Positions 8,490 to 17,581 of a DNA stretch of 43,528 bases are shown piece by piece. The translations under genes were made by a program, and so were the position numbers. This DNA comes from Fluviibacter sp048859965. GTDB lineage: Bacteria > Pseudomonadota > Gammaproteobacteria > Burkholderiales > Rhodocyclaceae. The notes below the pieces were generated by a model, which had not been told where the DNA came from, ran no database searches, and worked only from the letters and a program-made list of their open reading frames with translations. How positions within the stretch are numbered: the first letter of the stretch is position 1; each line of letters begins with the position of its first letter. Location: assembly GCA_048859965.1 (NCBI GenBank), contig JBLIZO010000089.1:1-43528 (forward strand), written 5' to 3'.

Positions 8490-8750
8490 TCACATCACAT
8501 GGACGCGAAGCTGATGCTCGTGCCAGTACACCCCGTTGATCCGGCTAGCGAACTGTTGAATCTCGCCGTCCACCAGATCTGGAAAACTAATCAGATAAGC
8601 CGGTTGCGCCGTTTGCGCATCGACGCGATCAACGGTCTCCGGCATTTTTTTGATGTATTTGAACAAGAATGCACGCATCTCGTCCGCGGTAACGTCAACA
8701 CCAACACCTGTCAAATAGAGGCGCTGGCCAAACTCTGCGTTCACGTTCAT
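8490..8750 (-). CDS. Small RRM-like (possible RNA-binding) protein
   Basis: 86 aa from ATG 8750, which has GGAGAG directly upstream at slightly short spacing. In-frame starts at 8777 and 8807 are alternatives. The predicted order is strand-helix-strand-strand-helix-strand. RLYLTGVG could be the first RNP-like strand, a TADEMRAFLFKY helix follows, AYLISFPD is a central strand, and the C-terminus is INGVYWHEHQLRVHVM. This fits a minimal RNA-recognition-motif fold. The RNP1 aromatic residues are not well conserved, so RNA binding is inference. It is transcribed toward ychF, 57 bp away, and divergently from the efflux operon. Confidence 0.6.
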   Translation of the reverse strand: MNVNAEFGQRLYLTGVGVDVTADEMRAFLFKYIKKMPETVDRVDAQTAQPAYLISFPDLVDGEIQQFASRINGVYWHEHQLRVHVM

Positions 8751-8883
8751 CTCTCCATTTGTTTTGCGACGCAGCATTATGCCAGCAAACCATTGCCCGG
8801 CTTCCATCTTTATCCAAGCACACCAAAGCTGCTTATGTTAAATTAGTCGTTATTTAGAATGATTGGGGTTGTTGTCGCCGTTC

Positions 8884-8899
8884 GTTGCGGCTGCGCAAC
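8884..8899. promoter_or_regulatory. Inverted repeat upstream of the RND operon
   Basis: GTTGCG-GCTG-CGCAAC is a perfect inverted repeat, 25 bp upstream of the adaptor start, in a 173-bp divergent intergenic region. It may be an operator for a regulator encoded elsewhere or a leader stem-loop. No local repressor gene exists. A possible -10 (TAGAAT, 8855-8860) lies upstream of it with only a weak -35. Confidence 0.3.
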
Positions 8900-8923
8900 A
8901 ATCTCTCGCCTCTTGTGTGACTT

Positions 8924-10342
8924 ATGCCCAAATTGATCCCCGACGGACTTTACAACCGCTACCTGTCACTGACCGAACGCCTAAAACAACGTTTTGAGTC
9001 GTTGAAGAACTTCGATTGGCGCTCGCTCAGGCATCTGAGCAAGGAAGACGTTGTCCGTAAGCTCAAAGAGAAGGGCTGGCGTAAACCGGCGGGCATCACG
9101 GCAGGCGTGCTGGTGGCGTTGCTTCTTGTCAAAGGCTATCTTATCCCCTCGCTGATGCGGACGTACCACACCCTGGATGTGGATGTGGTGACCGTGCAGC
9201 CGATGATGGTGCCGCTGCAATCGGAGCTGGTCGGCGAAATACGCAGCCCGCAGTCGGTGGTGATCTACACGCGCGTTTCGGGCTTTCTGGAAAAGCAGCT
9301 CTACCAGGAAGGTTCCTGGGTCAATGAAGGCGATATCCTGTTCGAAATGGACAAGCGCCCGTTCATCGCGCAGGTAGATCTGGCCAAGGCGGCGCTGGCC
9401 GCTCAGGAGGCGGCGCTGCAAACAGCCACGCTCACGCTGAATCGGGTCAAGCCGCTGTCAGCCGCCAAAGCCTTGTCTCAACAGGATCTGGACAACGCCG
9501 TGGGCAACTTCCAACGCGCCAAGGCGGGCGTTGACCAGGCGCGCGCAGCGCTGGAAACCGCCCAGCTGAATCTGGATTACTGCACGATCCGATCCCCGAT
9601 TTCAGGCCTGGCCTCGGTGCGCAAGCAGGCGCTGGGCAGCTTCCTTGCGGCAGGCAGCCCGAACTCCGAGCTGACGACGATCACCGAAATGAATCCGATG
9701 TGGGTTTACTTCTCGCTCTCCCAGGCCCAGATCCAGAGCATCAACAATCTGCTGGAACAAAAACAACTCGCCGCAACCAGTCTGGCCGATGTGGACGTGA
9801 CGGTCAGTCTGACGGATGGCGCACTCTATCCGCATGTCGGCAAAATTGGCTTTACGGATGTGCTCTACAACGTGGAAACCGGTACGCGTCTGGTTCGCGC
9901 CGTCTTCCCGAACCCGGACTATGTGCTGAAACAGGGGCAGTTCGTGACGGCCAGCATCATTGGCCTCAACCTGCAGGACGTCTATCTGGTGCCGCAAGCG
10001 GCCGTTCAGCAGAACAGCCAGGGCGCATTCGTCTGGGTCGTTGACGGCGATGACCGGGTTCACACCCGCAGCGTGACACCGGGCAACTGGAACGGCCCGA
10101 ACTGGGTCATCAGCGGTGGCCTGAATCCGGGTGAGCGCGTGGTGATCAGCAATATCCTGCGCATGTCCCAGAACCAACGCGTCAGCCCCAATGAGGTGAA
10201 GGCACCACAACCGGAGCCGGTCCGCCTACCGCCGCCCGTACCCGCTGGTGAGCAACGGCCCAGTCTGTTCACTCCCGAACGGAACGCAAGTCCGACACCG
10301 GCCCCGCCGCCCGCGACTGCACCAGCCCCCGCCAAACAGTAA
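8924..10342 (+). CDS. RND efflux periplasmic adaptor (membrane fusion protein)
   Basis: 472 aa, AcrA/MexA-like adaptor linking the RND pump to its outer-membrane channel. A charged N-terminal segment of about 55 residues precedes a hydrophobic anchor near 57-77 (AGITAGVLVALLLV). This replaces the lipoprotein signal usual in AcrA. Then come the lipoyl half-motif (SGFLEKQLYQEGSWVNEGDILFEMD around 110-130), a coiled-coil hairpin rich in Ala and Gln (about 135-190), the second lipoyl half and the beta-barrel. The last 50 residues are Pro/Ala-rich. It is first in a three-gene operon and ends 20 bp before the pump gene. Confidence 0.93.
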   Translation: MPKLIPDGLYNRYLSLTERLKQRFESLKNFDWRSLRHLSKEDVVRKLKEKGWRKPAGITAGVLVALLLVKGYLIPSLMRTYHTLDVDVVTVQPMMVPLQSELVGEIRSPQSVVIYTRVSGFLEKQLYQEGSWVNEGDILFEMDKRPFIAQVDLAKAALAAQEAALQTATLTLNRVKPLSAAKALSQQDLDNAVGNFQRAKAGVDQARAALETAQLNLDYCTIRSPISGLASVRKQALGSFLAAGSPNSELTTITEMNPMWVYFSLSQAQIQSINNLLEQKQLAATSLADVDVTVSLTDGALYPHVGKIGFTDVLYNVETGTRLVRAVFPNPDYVLKQGQFVTASIIGLNLQDVYLVPQAAVQQNSQGAFVWVVDGDDRVHTRSVTPGNWNGPNWVISGGLNPGERVVISNILRMSQNQRVSPNEVKAPQPEPVRLPPPVPAGEQRPSLFTPERNASPTPAPPPATAPAPAKQ

Positions 10343-10362
10343 CCCAGCCGGACTGACCCACG

Positions 10363-13300
10363 ATGTTTTCCAAGTTTTTCATCGACCGGCCCATTTTTGC
10401 GGCGGTCATTTCCATTGTCATCACGATTGCCGGTCTGGTCGCGATGGTGTCGCTGCCGATTGCGCAGTTCCCGAATATCACGCCACCACAGATCCAGATT
10501 ACAGCCCGCCACCCCGGCGCCACGGCCGAAGCCATGTCGCAGAATGTCGCCTCGCCGATTGAGCTGCAGGTCAACGGGACCGATGGCATGATGTACATGA
10601 ACTCGACCAACACGGCCGGGAACACCACGATCAGCGTCTACTTCGACATCAACAAGAATCCGTCGCTGGCCCAGACCGACGTGCTCAACCGGGTCAACAC
10701 AGCCATGCCGCTGCTGCCCCAGGCCGTGCGCGACCAAGGCGTGGTCATCGAGCAACGCAGCCAGGCGGTGATGGTTGTTTTCTCGCTTTTCGACCCGGAC
10801 GACAAATACGACCTCACCGAGCTCAGCACCTATATGAACATTGTTCTGCTGAACGAAGTCCAGCGGATCCCGGGCGCCAGCATGTCGATGGTCGCCGGCA
10901 ACCCCAACTTCGCCATGCGGATCTGGCTGGACCCGATCAAGCTGGCCCAGTTCCGGCTGACGGCCAGCGATGTCACCAATGCCGTACGCGCTCAGAACCA
11001 GCAGTATGCAGTTGGTCAGCTCGGCCAACTACCAACCTCCGGCGGGAATGTGGTCCAGAACTTCCCGGTCACCACCAATGGCATGCTGCAAACACCGCAG
11101 GAATTTGAAAACATCATCATCCGGGCTGGGCGGCCCACGGTAACGCCGGGCAACGAAGGCGCCACCATCCGCCTGCGTGACATCGGACATGCCGAGCTGG
11201 GCTCCCAGACCTATAACGCCCTGAGCACGATGAACGGGCACACGTCGTCGCTGCTCCTGGTGTTTTTCCAACCGGGTTTCAACTCGCTGACCGTTGCCAA
11301 TGCCGTCAAGGCCAAAATGGCCGAAATGGCACCCACCTTCCCGCCGGGCGTGCAATACCGGCTGGTGCTGGACGCCACGGAGTTCATCAGCACTTCGATT
11401 GAGGAAGTGATTCACACCTTCTTCATGGCCACGATCCTGGGCATGTTGGTGGTATTACTCTTCCTGCAAAAACCGAAACCCGCCCTGATCCCGACCGTGG
11501 CCATTCCCGTGGCCATTATCGGCACCTTCATCGGCATGCAGATGTTTGGTTTCTCCATCAATATGCTGACGCTGTTCGGTCTGGTGCTGGCCGTCGGCCT
11601 GGTGGTGGACGACGCCATTGTGGTGGTCGAAAACGTCGAGCGGATCATGCAAGAGAATCCGGAAATGTCGCCACGTGACGCCACCAAATTGGCCATGTCG
11701 CAGGTGGCCGGCCCGATTGTCGCCACCACGCTCGTATTGGCAGCCGTGTTTATTCCCGTGGCGTTTGTATCCGGCATTACCGGCCAACTGTATCGCCAGT
11801 TTGCGCTGACGCTCACCGTCTCGGTTTCGATTTCCTCGCTCGTGGCGCTCACACTGTCGCCCGCCATGGCAGCGATCATGATTCGTCCCAAAGACGAAAG
11901 CGTGGAAGAGCGTCGGCCACGCTTCTTCGTGGCCTTTGATGCCCAATTCGACAAGCTGCGTGTGTACTACATGAAGTCGGTGCGCTGGGTTCTGGAAAAC
12001 CGGCGCAGCGGCATGGCTATTTTCGGGGGCATCGTTCTTGGAATGATTCTCCTGTTCCGCATCATTCCAACCTCATTCGTTCCCGATGAGGATCAGGGTT
12101 ATCTGCTCGGAGCGGTGATCATGCCACAGTCCAGCAGCCTGCAGCGAACAGCCGATCTCTCTCAACGCGCCACCAAGTGGTTTGCCGAGCAACCGGGCGT
12201 TGCCAACACCGCCACCTACGCGGGCTTCAGCCTTATTGATTCCGCATTGCTTTCCAGCGCCGGCGGCCTGTTTATCGGCCTCAAACCCTTCTCCGAACGG
12301 ACAGACCGTGATTCCTCTGCCTTCACGCTGATCGACAATGCCCGGAAAAAATTCAGCACCGAGCAGGACGGCATTATCCTGCCGTTGAACCCGCCCGCCA
12401 TTCCGGGCCTGGGTACGACCGGTGGCTTCCAGATGTGGCTGACCCAGACCGGCAGCGGTTCTCTGGATGAGCTCGGCGAGCAAACCCGACGTTTCGTCGC
12501 AGAAACCCGAAACCGCCCCGAACTGACGGCCATCAACACCACTTTCAACACCAATGCCCGGCAGATGTTCGTGGATGTGAACCGCGCCAAGGCGGAACTG
12601 CTGGATGTCCCGGTCGCGGATGTCTACAACACCATGCAGGTGCTGATCGGGTCGAGTTTCACGAACCAGTTTGCTCACCAGAACCGGCTGTGGCAAGTCA
12701 TCCTGCAAGCCGATGCAGATTACCGTCAGGATCCGCGGGCTTTCGATCTGATGTATGTCCGTTCGCGCACGGGTAACATGGTACCGCTCAGCGCGCTGGT
12801 CACGATCCGCTATCAGACCAGCCCATCGGTCGTCACCCGTTTCAATGCCTTCCCGGCGGTACAGATCACGGGCAACAATGCAGCAGGCTACAGCTCGGGT
12901 CAGGCCATCCGCGCCATGCAGGAAATCGCACAGGAAACGCTACCGGCTGGTTACAGCATTGCCTGGGCCGGCCAGGCGCTGGAAGAGGTCAACTCCGGCA
13001 ACACAACGATATTCGTGTTCGCATTCGCCCTTATCATGGTCTTCCTGATTCTGGCCGCGCTCTACGAGCAATGGGCGCTGCCATTCAGCGTGATGTTCGC
13101 CGTGCCCTTTGCCTTCTTTGGCGCACTGCTGTTCATTCTGATGCGCGGCATGGAAAATGATGTGTACTTCCAGATTGGTCTGGTCACCCTCATCGCGCTG
13201 GCCGCCAAGAATGCCATTCTTATTGTGGAATTTGCGGCCGAAAACGTCCGTCAGGGCATGACCGCCACCGAGGCCGCGTTGCACGCTGCCGAGCTGCGCT

Positions 13301-13563
13301 TCCGTCCGATCATGATGACCTCGGTCTCATTCATTCTCGGCTGTATCCCACTGGCGGTTGCCGCCGGTGCTTCGGCCAACAGCCGCCGCTCCATCGGCAC
13401 CGGCATCATCGGCGGCATGACCGCCGCAACGGTGATCGCCATCATCTTCGTCCCTCTGTTCTTCGTCATTTTTGAAGAAATGGGCAAAAAGCAGAAAAAA
13501 CTGGTCGCCGACACACCCGCTCAACCGGGGCCGCACAATCCGAACGGCGAGGAGAAAGTCTGA
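10363..13563 (+). CDS. RND-family multidrug efflux pump, inner-membrane transporter (HAE1/AcrB type)
   Basis: 1066 aa, close to the 1030-1050 of AcrB-like pumps. The N-terminus MFSKFFIDRPIFAAVISIV is the standard TM1. The proton-relay residues are visible: Asp416-Asp417 in TM4 (GLVVDDAIVVVEN) and Lys949 in TM10 (AAKNAILIVEFA), equivalent to AcrB Asp407, Asp408 and Lys940. Two large periplasmic loops and 12 membrane segments are consistent with a drug:proton antiporter of the HAE1 branch rather than a heavy-metal HME pump. Its stop codon overlaps the start of the outer-membrane factor (TGATG). Substrates cannot be deduced. No local regulator is encoded. Confidence 0.97.
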   Translation: MFSKFFIDRPIFAAVISIVITIAGLVAMVSLPIAQFPNITPPQIQITARHPGATAEAMSQNVASPIELQVNGTDGMMYMNSTNTAGNTTISVYFDINKNPSLAQTDVLNRVNTAMPLLPQAVRDQGVVIEQRSQAVMVVFSLFDPDDKYDLTELSTYMNIVLLNEVQRIPGASMSMVAGNPNFAMRIWLDPIKLAQFRLTASDVTNAVRAQNQQYAVGQLGQLPTSGGNVVQNFPVTTNGMLQTPQEFENIIIRAGRPTVTPGNEGATIRLRDIGHAELGSQTYNALSTMNGHTSSLLLVFFQPGFNSLTVANAVKAKMAEMAPTFPPGVQYRLVLDATEFISTSIEEVIHTFFMATILGMLVVLLFLQKPKPALIPTVAIPVAIIGTFIGMQMFGFSINMLTLFGLVLAVGLVVDDAIVVVENVERIMQENPEMSPRDATKLAMSQVAGPIVATTLVLAAVFIPVAFVSGITGQLYRQFALTLTVSVSISSLVALTLSPAMAAIMIRPKDESVEERRPRFFVAFDAQFDKLRVYYMKSVRWVLENRRSGMAIFGGIVLGMILLFRIIPTSFVPDEDQGYLLGAVIMPQSSSLQRTADLSQRATKWFAEQPGVANTATYAGFSLIDSALLSSAGGLFIGLKPFSERTDRDSSAFTLIDNARKKFSTEQDGIILPLNPPAIPGLGTTGGFQMWLTQTGSGSLDELGEQTRRFVAETRNRPELTAINTTFNTNARQMFVDVNRAKAELLDVPVADVYNTMQVLIGSSFTNQFAHQNRLWQVILQADADYRQDPRAFDLMYVRSRTGNMVPLSALVTIRYQTSPSVVTRFNAFPAVQITGNNAAGYSSGQAIRAMQEIAQETLPAGYSIAWAGQALEEVNSGNTTIFVFAFALIMVFLILAALYEQWALPFSVMFAVPFAFFGALLFILMRGMENDVYFQIGLVTLIALAAKNAILIVEFAAENVRQGMTATEAALHAAELRFRPIMMTSVSFILGCIPLAVAAGASANSRRSIGTGIIGGMTAATVIAIIFVPLFFVIFEEMGKKQKKLVADTPAQPGPHNPNGEEKV

Positions 13564-15059
13564 TGCACCATCGTCGCCATGCCCGTCTGAGTTGGCTACT
13601 TGTCAGCGCCGGCTTACTCTCCGCCTGTGCCGTCGGCCCGGACTATCATCGGCCAGAGGTGGCCGCGCCGGAAAGCTATCGCGCTACCGCTGATCAGACA
13701 TCGATGGCGGCAGACGCCCCGTCGGTGAAACCGTCCGATGCCTGGTGGGAGAGCTTCAACGACCCGGTGCTGGACAAGCTCATTGAGGTTGCGCTGGCCA
13801 ACAACCGCGACCTGCAGTCCGCTATTGCCAACGTCATCCGGGCACGCGGTCAACTGGAAACTACCCGCGCCCAGTTCTTCCCGCAACTCGGCGCCAGCGC
13901 CGCAACAGCACGCGCCCAGGGTTCCAGCATCGGGACCGCCGTCATCGCGCCCACCCCCGGCACGATCGGAACAGTCTCCACGCTGCAAGCCCCCGCAACC
14001 TGGCAGATAGACCTTTTCGGCGGCACCCGCCGCCAGGTTGAAGCAGCGAGCGCGATCGAAGCCGCCGCCATCGCCAAACGCCAGGCAGTGGCGCTGGCGG
14101 TCGCCGGGCAAATGGCCGAAAGCTACATCATGTTGCGTGCGCTCGACCAACAACTGGTTGTGACGCATCAGACGCTGGAAAGCTACCGCAAAACGCTGCA
14201 TGTATTTGAGCTGCGCTACAAGCACGGCACCGCCAACATGGTCCAGCTCTCGCAGGTTCAGTCACAAGTCGATCAGGCCGAAGCCACCATCCCGCCGCTC
14301 ATGAAAGCCATCGCCGAGCAGGAAAACACCATCAATTTCCTGGCTGGCCGAAATCCGGGCAGCGTACCGCGCGGCAAAAGCATTAACCAGCTCGTGCTAC
14401 CGAGACCGCCTGCCGGGCTACCCTCCGAGTTGCTGGCACGCCGCCCCGATGTCATGGGCGCAGAACAACAGTTAATCGCAGCCAACGCCCAAATCGGCGT
14501 TGCCAAGGCGCAGTACTACCCGTCGATCTCGCTCACCGGCGCACTGGGTTCGTCCAGCACCAATCTGATCAACCTGTTTAGCGGCCCCGGCAAAATCTGG
14601 TCGATTGGCGCCGGCGCAACGATGCCGATCTTCACCGCCGGTGCGATCGCCGGCCAGGTGACCAGTGCCGAGGCTGGCCAGCAAATGGCGCTGGCCGAGT
14701 ATCGTAAATCTGTTGAAGCGGCTTTCCGCGACGTGGATAACGCCCTCGTCGCCAGTGCAGAATACCGCAAACTGGTTGCAGCCCGAGAGCAACAGGTCAA
14801 AACCCTGGCAACCTACGCCAAGCTGTCCAATATGCAGTTCAACTATGGCTATGCCGATTATCTGACCGTGCTCAATGCCGAGGAGAGCCAGTTTACGGCA
14901 GAGCTGCAACTGGTCAGTGCGCAACGACTGGAAGCTGGCGCCATCGTTGGCCTCTATATGGCGCTCGGCGGTGGCTGGGAGGCCGCCGACAAAGCCACCG
15001 TACAGGCCAATGAGTCCATCACCCAGGGCCCGGCCAACCTGGCAGCCCCGCTCAAATAA
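13563..15059 (+). CDS. Outer-membrane factor lipoprotein, NodT/OprM (TolC) family
   Basis: 498 aa, third component of the RND system. The signal peptide ends with the lipobox LSAC, making Cys22 the likely lipidated residue, followed by the family hallmark AVGPDYHRPEV. Two OEP repeat domains follow, with coiled-coil tunnel segments (around TRAQFFPQLGAS and AKAQYYPSISLTG). The start overlaps the pump stop by 1 bp, indicating translational coupling. The 3' end converges on pth with only 9 bp between stop codons and no visible terminator. Confidence 0.95.
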   Translation: MHHRRHARLSWLLVSAGLLSACAVGPDYHRPEVAAPESYRATADQTSMAADAPSVKPSDAWWESFNDPVLDKLIEVALANNRDLQSAIANVIRARGQLETTRAQFFPQLGASAATARAQGSSIGTAVIAPTPGTIGTVSTLQAPATWQIDLFGGTRRQVEAASAIEAAAIAKRQAVALAVAGQMAESYIMLRALDQQLVVTHQTLESYRKTLHVFELRYKHGTANMVQLSQVQSQVDQAEATIPPLMKAIAEQENTINFLAGRNPGSVPRGKSINQLVLPRPPAGLPSELLARRPDVMGAEQQLIAANAQIGVAKAQYYPSISLTGALGSSSTNLINLFSGPGKIWSIGAGATMPIFTAGAIAGQVTSAEAGQQMALAEYRKSVEAAFRDVDNALVASAEYRKLVAAREQQVKTLATYAKLSNMQFNYGYADYLTVLNAEESQFTAELQLVSAQRLEAGAIVGLYMALGGGWEAADKATVQANESITQGPANLAAPLK

Positions 15060-15068
15060 AAGGTACGT

Positions 15069-15731
15069 TCAAGCAGCGCGTGACGCCGTGTGCAGCAAGC
15101 GTTGCACTTCCGGCATGTCACCGCGCACGAGCAAGGTCGCTTCGGCAGCGATGCGATCAACGGCCCGGTCAATATCAATCTGCTCCTCCTGACGCGGCCT
15201 GTGCAGTACAAAATCGGCCACGCCTTGATTCAACTGCAAGGAGCGCGGATGCCCAATACCGATGCGCAGACGCCAGAAGTCCGGCGTTCCGAGCGCCGCC
15301 TGAATATCTTTGAGACCATTATGTCCACCGCTGCTGCCACCCAGCTTCACGCGCAACTGCCCGGGCAAGAGGTCCAGCTCGTCATGGAGCACTAAAACCT
15401 CTTCGGGACGCATATCGTGAAAGCGTACAAATGGCCCCACTGACTGCCCAGAACAGTTCATGAAGGTTTGCGGTTTAAGCAACCAGATTTTGCGCCCATC
15501 CACATGAGCGGACGCCACTTCAGCCTTCATTTTCTTGTCAGCACTAAAGCCAGAGCCACCGATGACTCTGGCCATTTCATCCAGTGCCCAGCAACCCGCA
15601 TTGTGTCGCGTACGTTCATACTCCGCACCCGGGTTTCCTAAACCAACAATCAATCGAATTGGCGACAGCACGGCCGGTGCTTTTGTTTTCTCAACCGCTT
15701 TGGGTATCCGCGAATCTGTCATTGGTGTCAT
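15069..15731 (-). CDS. pth: Peptidyl-tRNA hydrolase
   Basis: Releases tRNA from peptidyl-tRNA that drops off ribosomes. The frame gives 220 aa against about 194 in E. coli. The excess is an N-terminal stretch of about 25 residues before IRLIVGLGNPG, so the true start may be internal, although no better ATG with a Shine-Dalgarno sequence is seen. Active-site residues are Asn33 (GLGNPG), His43 (TRHNAG) and the Asp of VLHDELDL. GGSSGGHNGLKDI is the substrate-binding signature. It lies downstream of rplY, separated by an intrinsic terminator that may lower read-through. Confidence 0.95.
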   Translation of the reverse strand: MTPMTDSRIPKAVEKTKAPAVLSPIRLIVGLGNPGAEYERTRHNAGCWALDEMARVIGGSGFSADKKMKAEVASAHVDGRKIWLLKPQTFMNCSGQSVGPFVRFHDMRPEEVLVLHDELDLLPGQLRVKLGGSSGGHNGLKDIQAALGTPDFWRLRIGIGHPRSLQLNQGVADFVLHRPRQEEQIDIDRAVDRIAAEATLLVRGDMPEVQRLLHTASRAA

Positions 15732-15756
15732 AGGTCGTAGCGTAGCGCAATTCCAT

Positions 15757-15789
15757 GAAAAAAGCCGTGCGGCGAACCGGCACGGCTTT
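15757..15789 (-). terminator. Intrinsic terminator after rplY
   Basis: On the minus strand a perfect 9-bp stem (AAAGCCGTG/CACGGCTTT) with an 11-nt loop runs into six T residues. It follows the rplY stop by about 30 nt and precedes pth. Confidence 0.85.
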
Positions 15790-15821
15790 GACGTACAACG
15801 CCGGCAAGCCAGCGTAAATAC

Positions 15822-16442
15822 TCAGGCTGCGGGTGCGGCACCCTCGTCGGCAGCGGCGCCAGCGCTCGCGTCCGAACCCTTAACGGCCATCACAGCAGCA
15901 ACAACCGGATTGCCTGCGCCGTGCTGAACAACGCGCACACCTGCTGGCAGCTTCAGGTCATTCACATGCATCGAGTGACCCATTTCCAGGTTCTTCAGAT
16001 CCACTTCAATAAATTCTGGCAGTGCCTTTGGCAGGCATGCCACATCGATTTCAGTGATCACATGGCTAACGATACCGCCTTGCAGCTTGACGCCTGGGCA
16101 AACGTCACCGTTTGTGAAGTGCAGCGGCACCTTGGTGTGAATCTCGGTGTTGGCATCGACGCGTTGGAAATCAACGTGCAGCACCAATGGCTTATAGGCG
16201 TGCAGTTGCACATCGCGCAGCAGAACCTGCTCTTTGGCACCATCCAGGTTAGCCGTCACGACCGATGCGTGGAAGGCTTCCTTACGCAGACATTGGTAGA
16301 TCTCGTTATGATCCACATCGAACGACACAGCCGGCTTGCCTGCGCCATAAATGACGCCAGGGACACGGCCAGCGCGACGCAGGCGGCGGCTCGCACTCGA
16401 TCCCTGCACATCGCGCTTGGTAGCATTGAATTCAAAGTTCAT
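15822..16442 (-). CDS. rplY: 50S ribosomal protein L25 with CTC C-terminal domain
   Basis: 206 aa: an N-terminal 5S-rRNA-binding L25 domain (MNFEFNATKRDVQGSSASRR, RLRRAGRVPGVIYG) plus the C-terminal domain of general stress protein CTC. It is thus the long form rather than the 94-aa E. coli type. The C-terminus ends in an Ala-rich tail (SAGAAADEGAAPAA). It follows prs by 69 bp. In that gap a CCCGGT/ACCGGG hairpin (16483-16500) is present but lacks a T-tract. An intrinsic terminator follows the gene. Confidence 0.97.
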   Translation of the reverse strand: MNFEFNATKRDVQGSSASRRLRRAGRVPGVIYGAGKPAVSFDVDHNEIYQCLRKEAFHASVVTANLDGAKEQVLLRDVQLHAYKPLVLHVDFQRVDANTEIHTKVPLHFTNGDVCPGVKLQGGIVSHVITEIDVACLPKALPEFIEVDLKNLEMGHSMHVNDLKLPAGVRVVQHGAGNPVVAAVMAVKGSDASAGAAADEGAAPAA

Positions 16443-16511
16443 GACTTACTCCAGATAAATTGGATAACCCGCGACCAGGTTACCCGGTTAAATGACCGGG
16501 GCTGTTAAGCC

Positions 16512-17462
16512 TCAGTCGATAAACAGCGAGGAAACTGAGTCTTCCTTGCTGATGCGGCGAATGGTTTCCGCCAACAACTCTGCAACCGACAGTTGTCGGA
16601 TGCGCGAACATTTCTGTGCGGCCTCGGTCAGCGGGATGGTATCCAGCACCACCAACTCATCGAGTACCGACTCATTAAGGCGCTCAACGGCAGCACCCGA
16701 CAGCACCGGGTGGGTACAGTAGGCGGTCACGCTGCGGGCGCCGTTTTCTTTCAGCGCAAGCGCAGCTTTGCACAGCGTACCCGCCGTATCAACGAGGTCA
16801 TCGACGATGATGCAGTCTTTACCCGTCACATCACCAATGATATTCATGACTTCCGAAACATTGGCCTTCGGACGACGCTTATCAATGATGGCCAGATCAC
16901 ACTCGAGGCGCTTGGCCAGGGAACGGGCTCGCACGACGCCACCATGATCCGGCGAAACGACGATCGGTTTTTCCAGATGCTTGTTCGACACGTCGTTGAG
17001 CAGAATCGGCAAACCGTAGATGTTATCGACCGGTATATCGAAGAAACCCTGAATCTGTTCGGCGTGGAGATCCATGGTCATCACACGATCAACACCGGCC
17101 GCCACCAACATGTTGGCGACCAGCTTGGCGGCAATGGGTACGCGATTCGAACGCGAACGACGATCCTGGCGCGCGTAGCCGAAATACGGAATAGCGGCGG
17201 TAATCCGGCCAGCCGAGGCGCGTTTGAGCGCATCGACCATGACCAGCAACTCCATGAGATTATCGTTCGAAGGGTGGCAGGTGGACTGCAGAACGAACAC
17301 GTCGTTGCCGCGCACATGCTCCTGGATTTCAACACTGACCTCGCCATCCGAGAAACGGCCGACATCGGCACGCCCCAGCGGTAAGCCGAGGCGTTCGGCA
17401 ACATCGGCCGCCAATTTTGGGTTGGCATTGCCGGAAAAGACCATCAGGTTCTGGAAGGCCAT
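16512..17462 (-). CDS. prs: Ribose-phosphate pyrophosphokinase
   Basis: Makes PRPP from ribose 5-phosphate and ATP for nucleotide, His, Trp and NAD synthesis. From ATG 17462 it is 316 aa, the family length, starting MAFQNLMVFSGNANPKLA. The longer frame to 17546 would add 28 residues from the leader and is rejected. AGGA lies upstream of the chosen start. The flexible loop KRASAGRITAAIPYFGYARQ (80-99), His133 in DLHAEQIQGFFDIP and the PRPP-binding loop DCIIVDDLVDTAGTL around 216-230 are all intact. Order tRNA-Gln, prs, rplY, pth is the common gammaproteobacterial arrangement. Confidence 0.97.
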   Translation of the reverse strand: MAFQNLMVFSGNANPKLAADVAERLGLPLGRADVGRFSDGEVSVEIQEHVRGNDVFVLQSTCHPSNDNLMELLVMVDALKRASAGRITAAIPYFGYARQDRRSRSNRVPIAAKLVANMLVAAGVDRVMTMDLHAEQIQGFFDIPVDNIYGLPILLNDVSNKHLEKPIVVSPDHGGVVRARSLAKRLECDLAIIDKRRPKANVSEVMNIIGDVTGKDCIIVDDLVDTAGTLCKAALALKENGARSVTAYCTHPVLSGAAVERLNESVLDELVVLDTIPLTEAAQKCSRIRQLSVAELLAETIRRISKEDSVSSLFID

Positions 17463-17541
17463 GATGTTTCTATCCTTTTGGTTTCCTGGACCAATCGGGG
17501 TGCCCGTCGACGGCACGCGCTTATGCCACAAATAGGCTACA

Positions 17542-17572
17542 AACAAAATGGGCAGCTGCTATGCAACTGCCC
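17542..17572 (-). terminator. Terminator downstream of tRNA-Gln
   Basis: GGGCAGTTGC-ATA-GCAGCTGCCC on the minus strand forms a 10-bp stem with one G-T wobble, followed by ATTTTGTTTG. It sits between the tRNA and prs, so it may end the tRNA transcript or attenuate prs expression. Confidence 0.7.
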
Positions 17573-17581
17573 GCAATTCGG

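Noticed and set aside
10060..11028. 322-codon open frame antisense to the RND adaptor and pump genes
   Set aside because: It lies opposite two certain genes, its composition is that of a shadow frame (His/Arg/Gly-rich without domains), and it has no ribosome-binding site.
16483..16500. CCCGGT/ACCGGG hairpin between prs and rplY as a terminator
   Set aside because: Only 6 bp and not followed by T residues on the coding strand; read-through into rplY is expected.
17500..17516. GTGCC/GGCAC stem in the prs leader as a riboswitch
   Set aside because: Short and bulged, with no resemblance to a known aptamer such as the purine or ppGpp/PRPP types.
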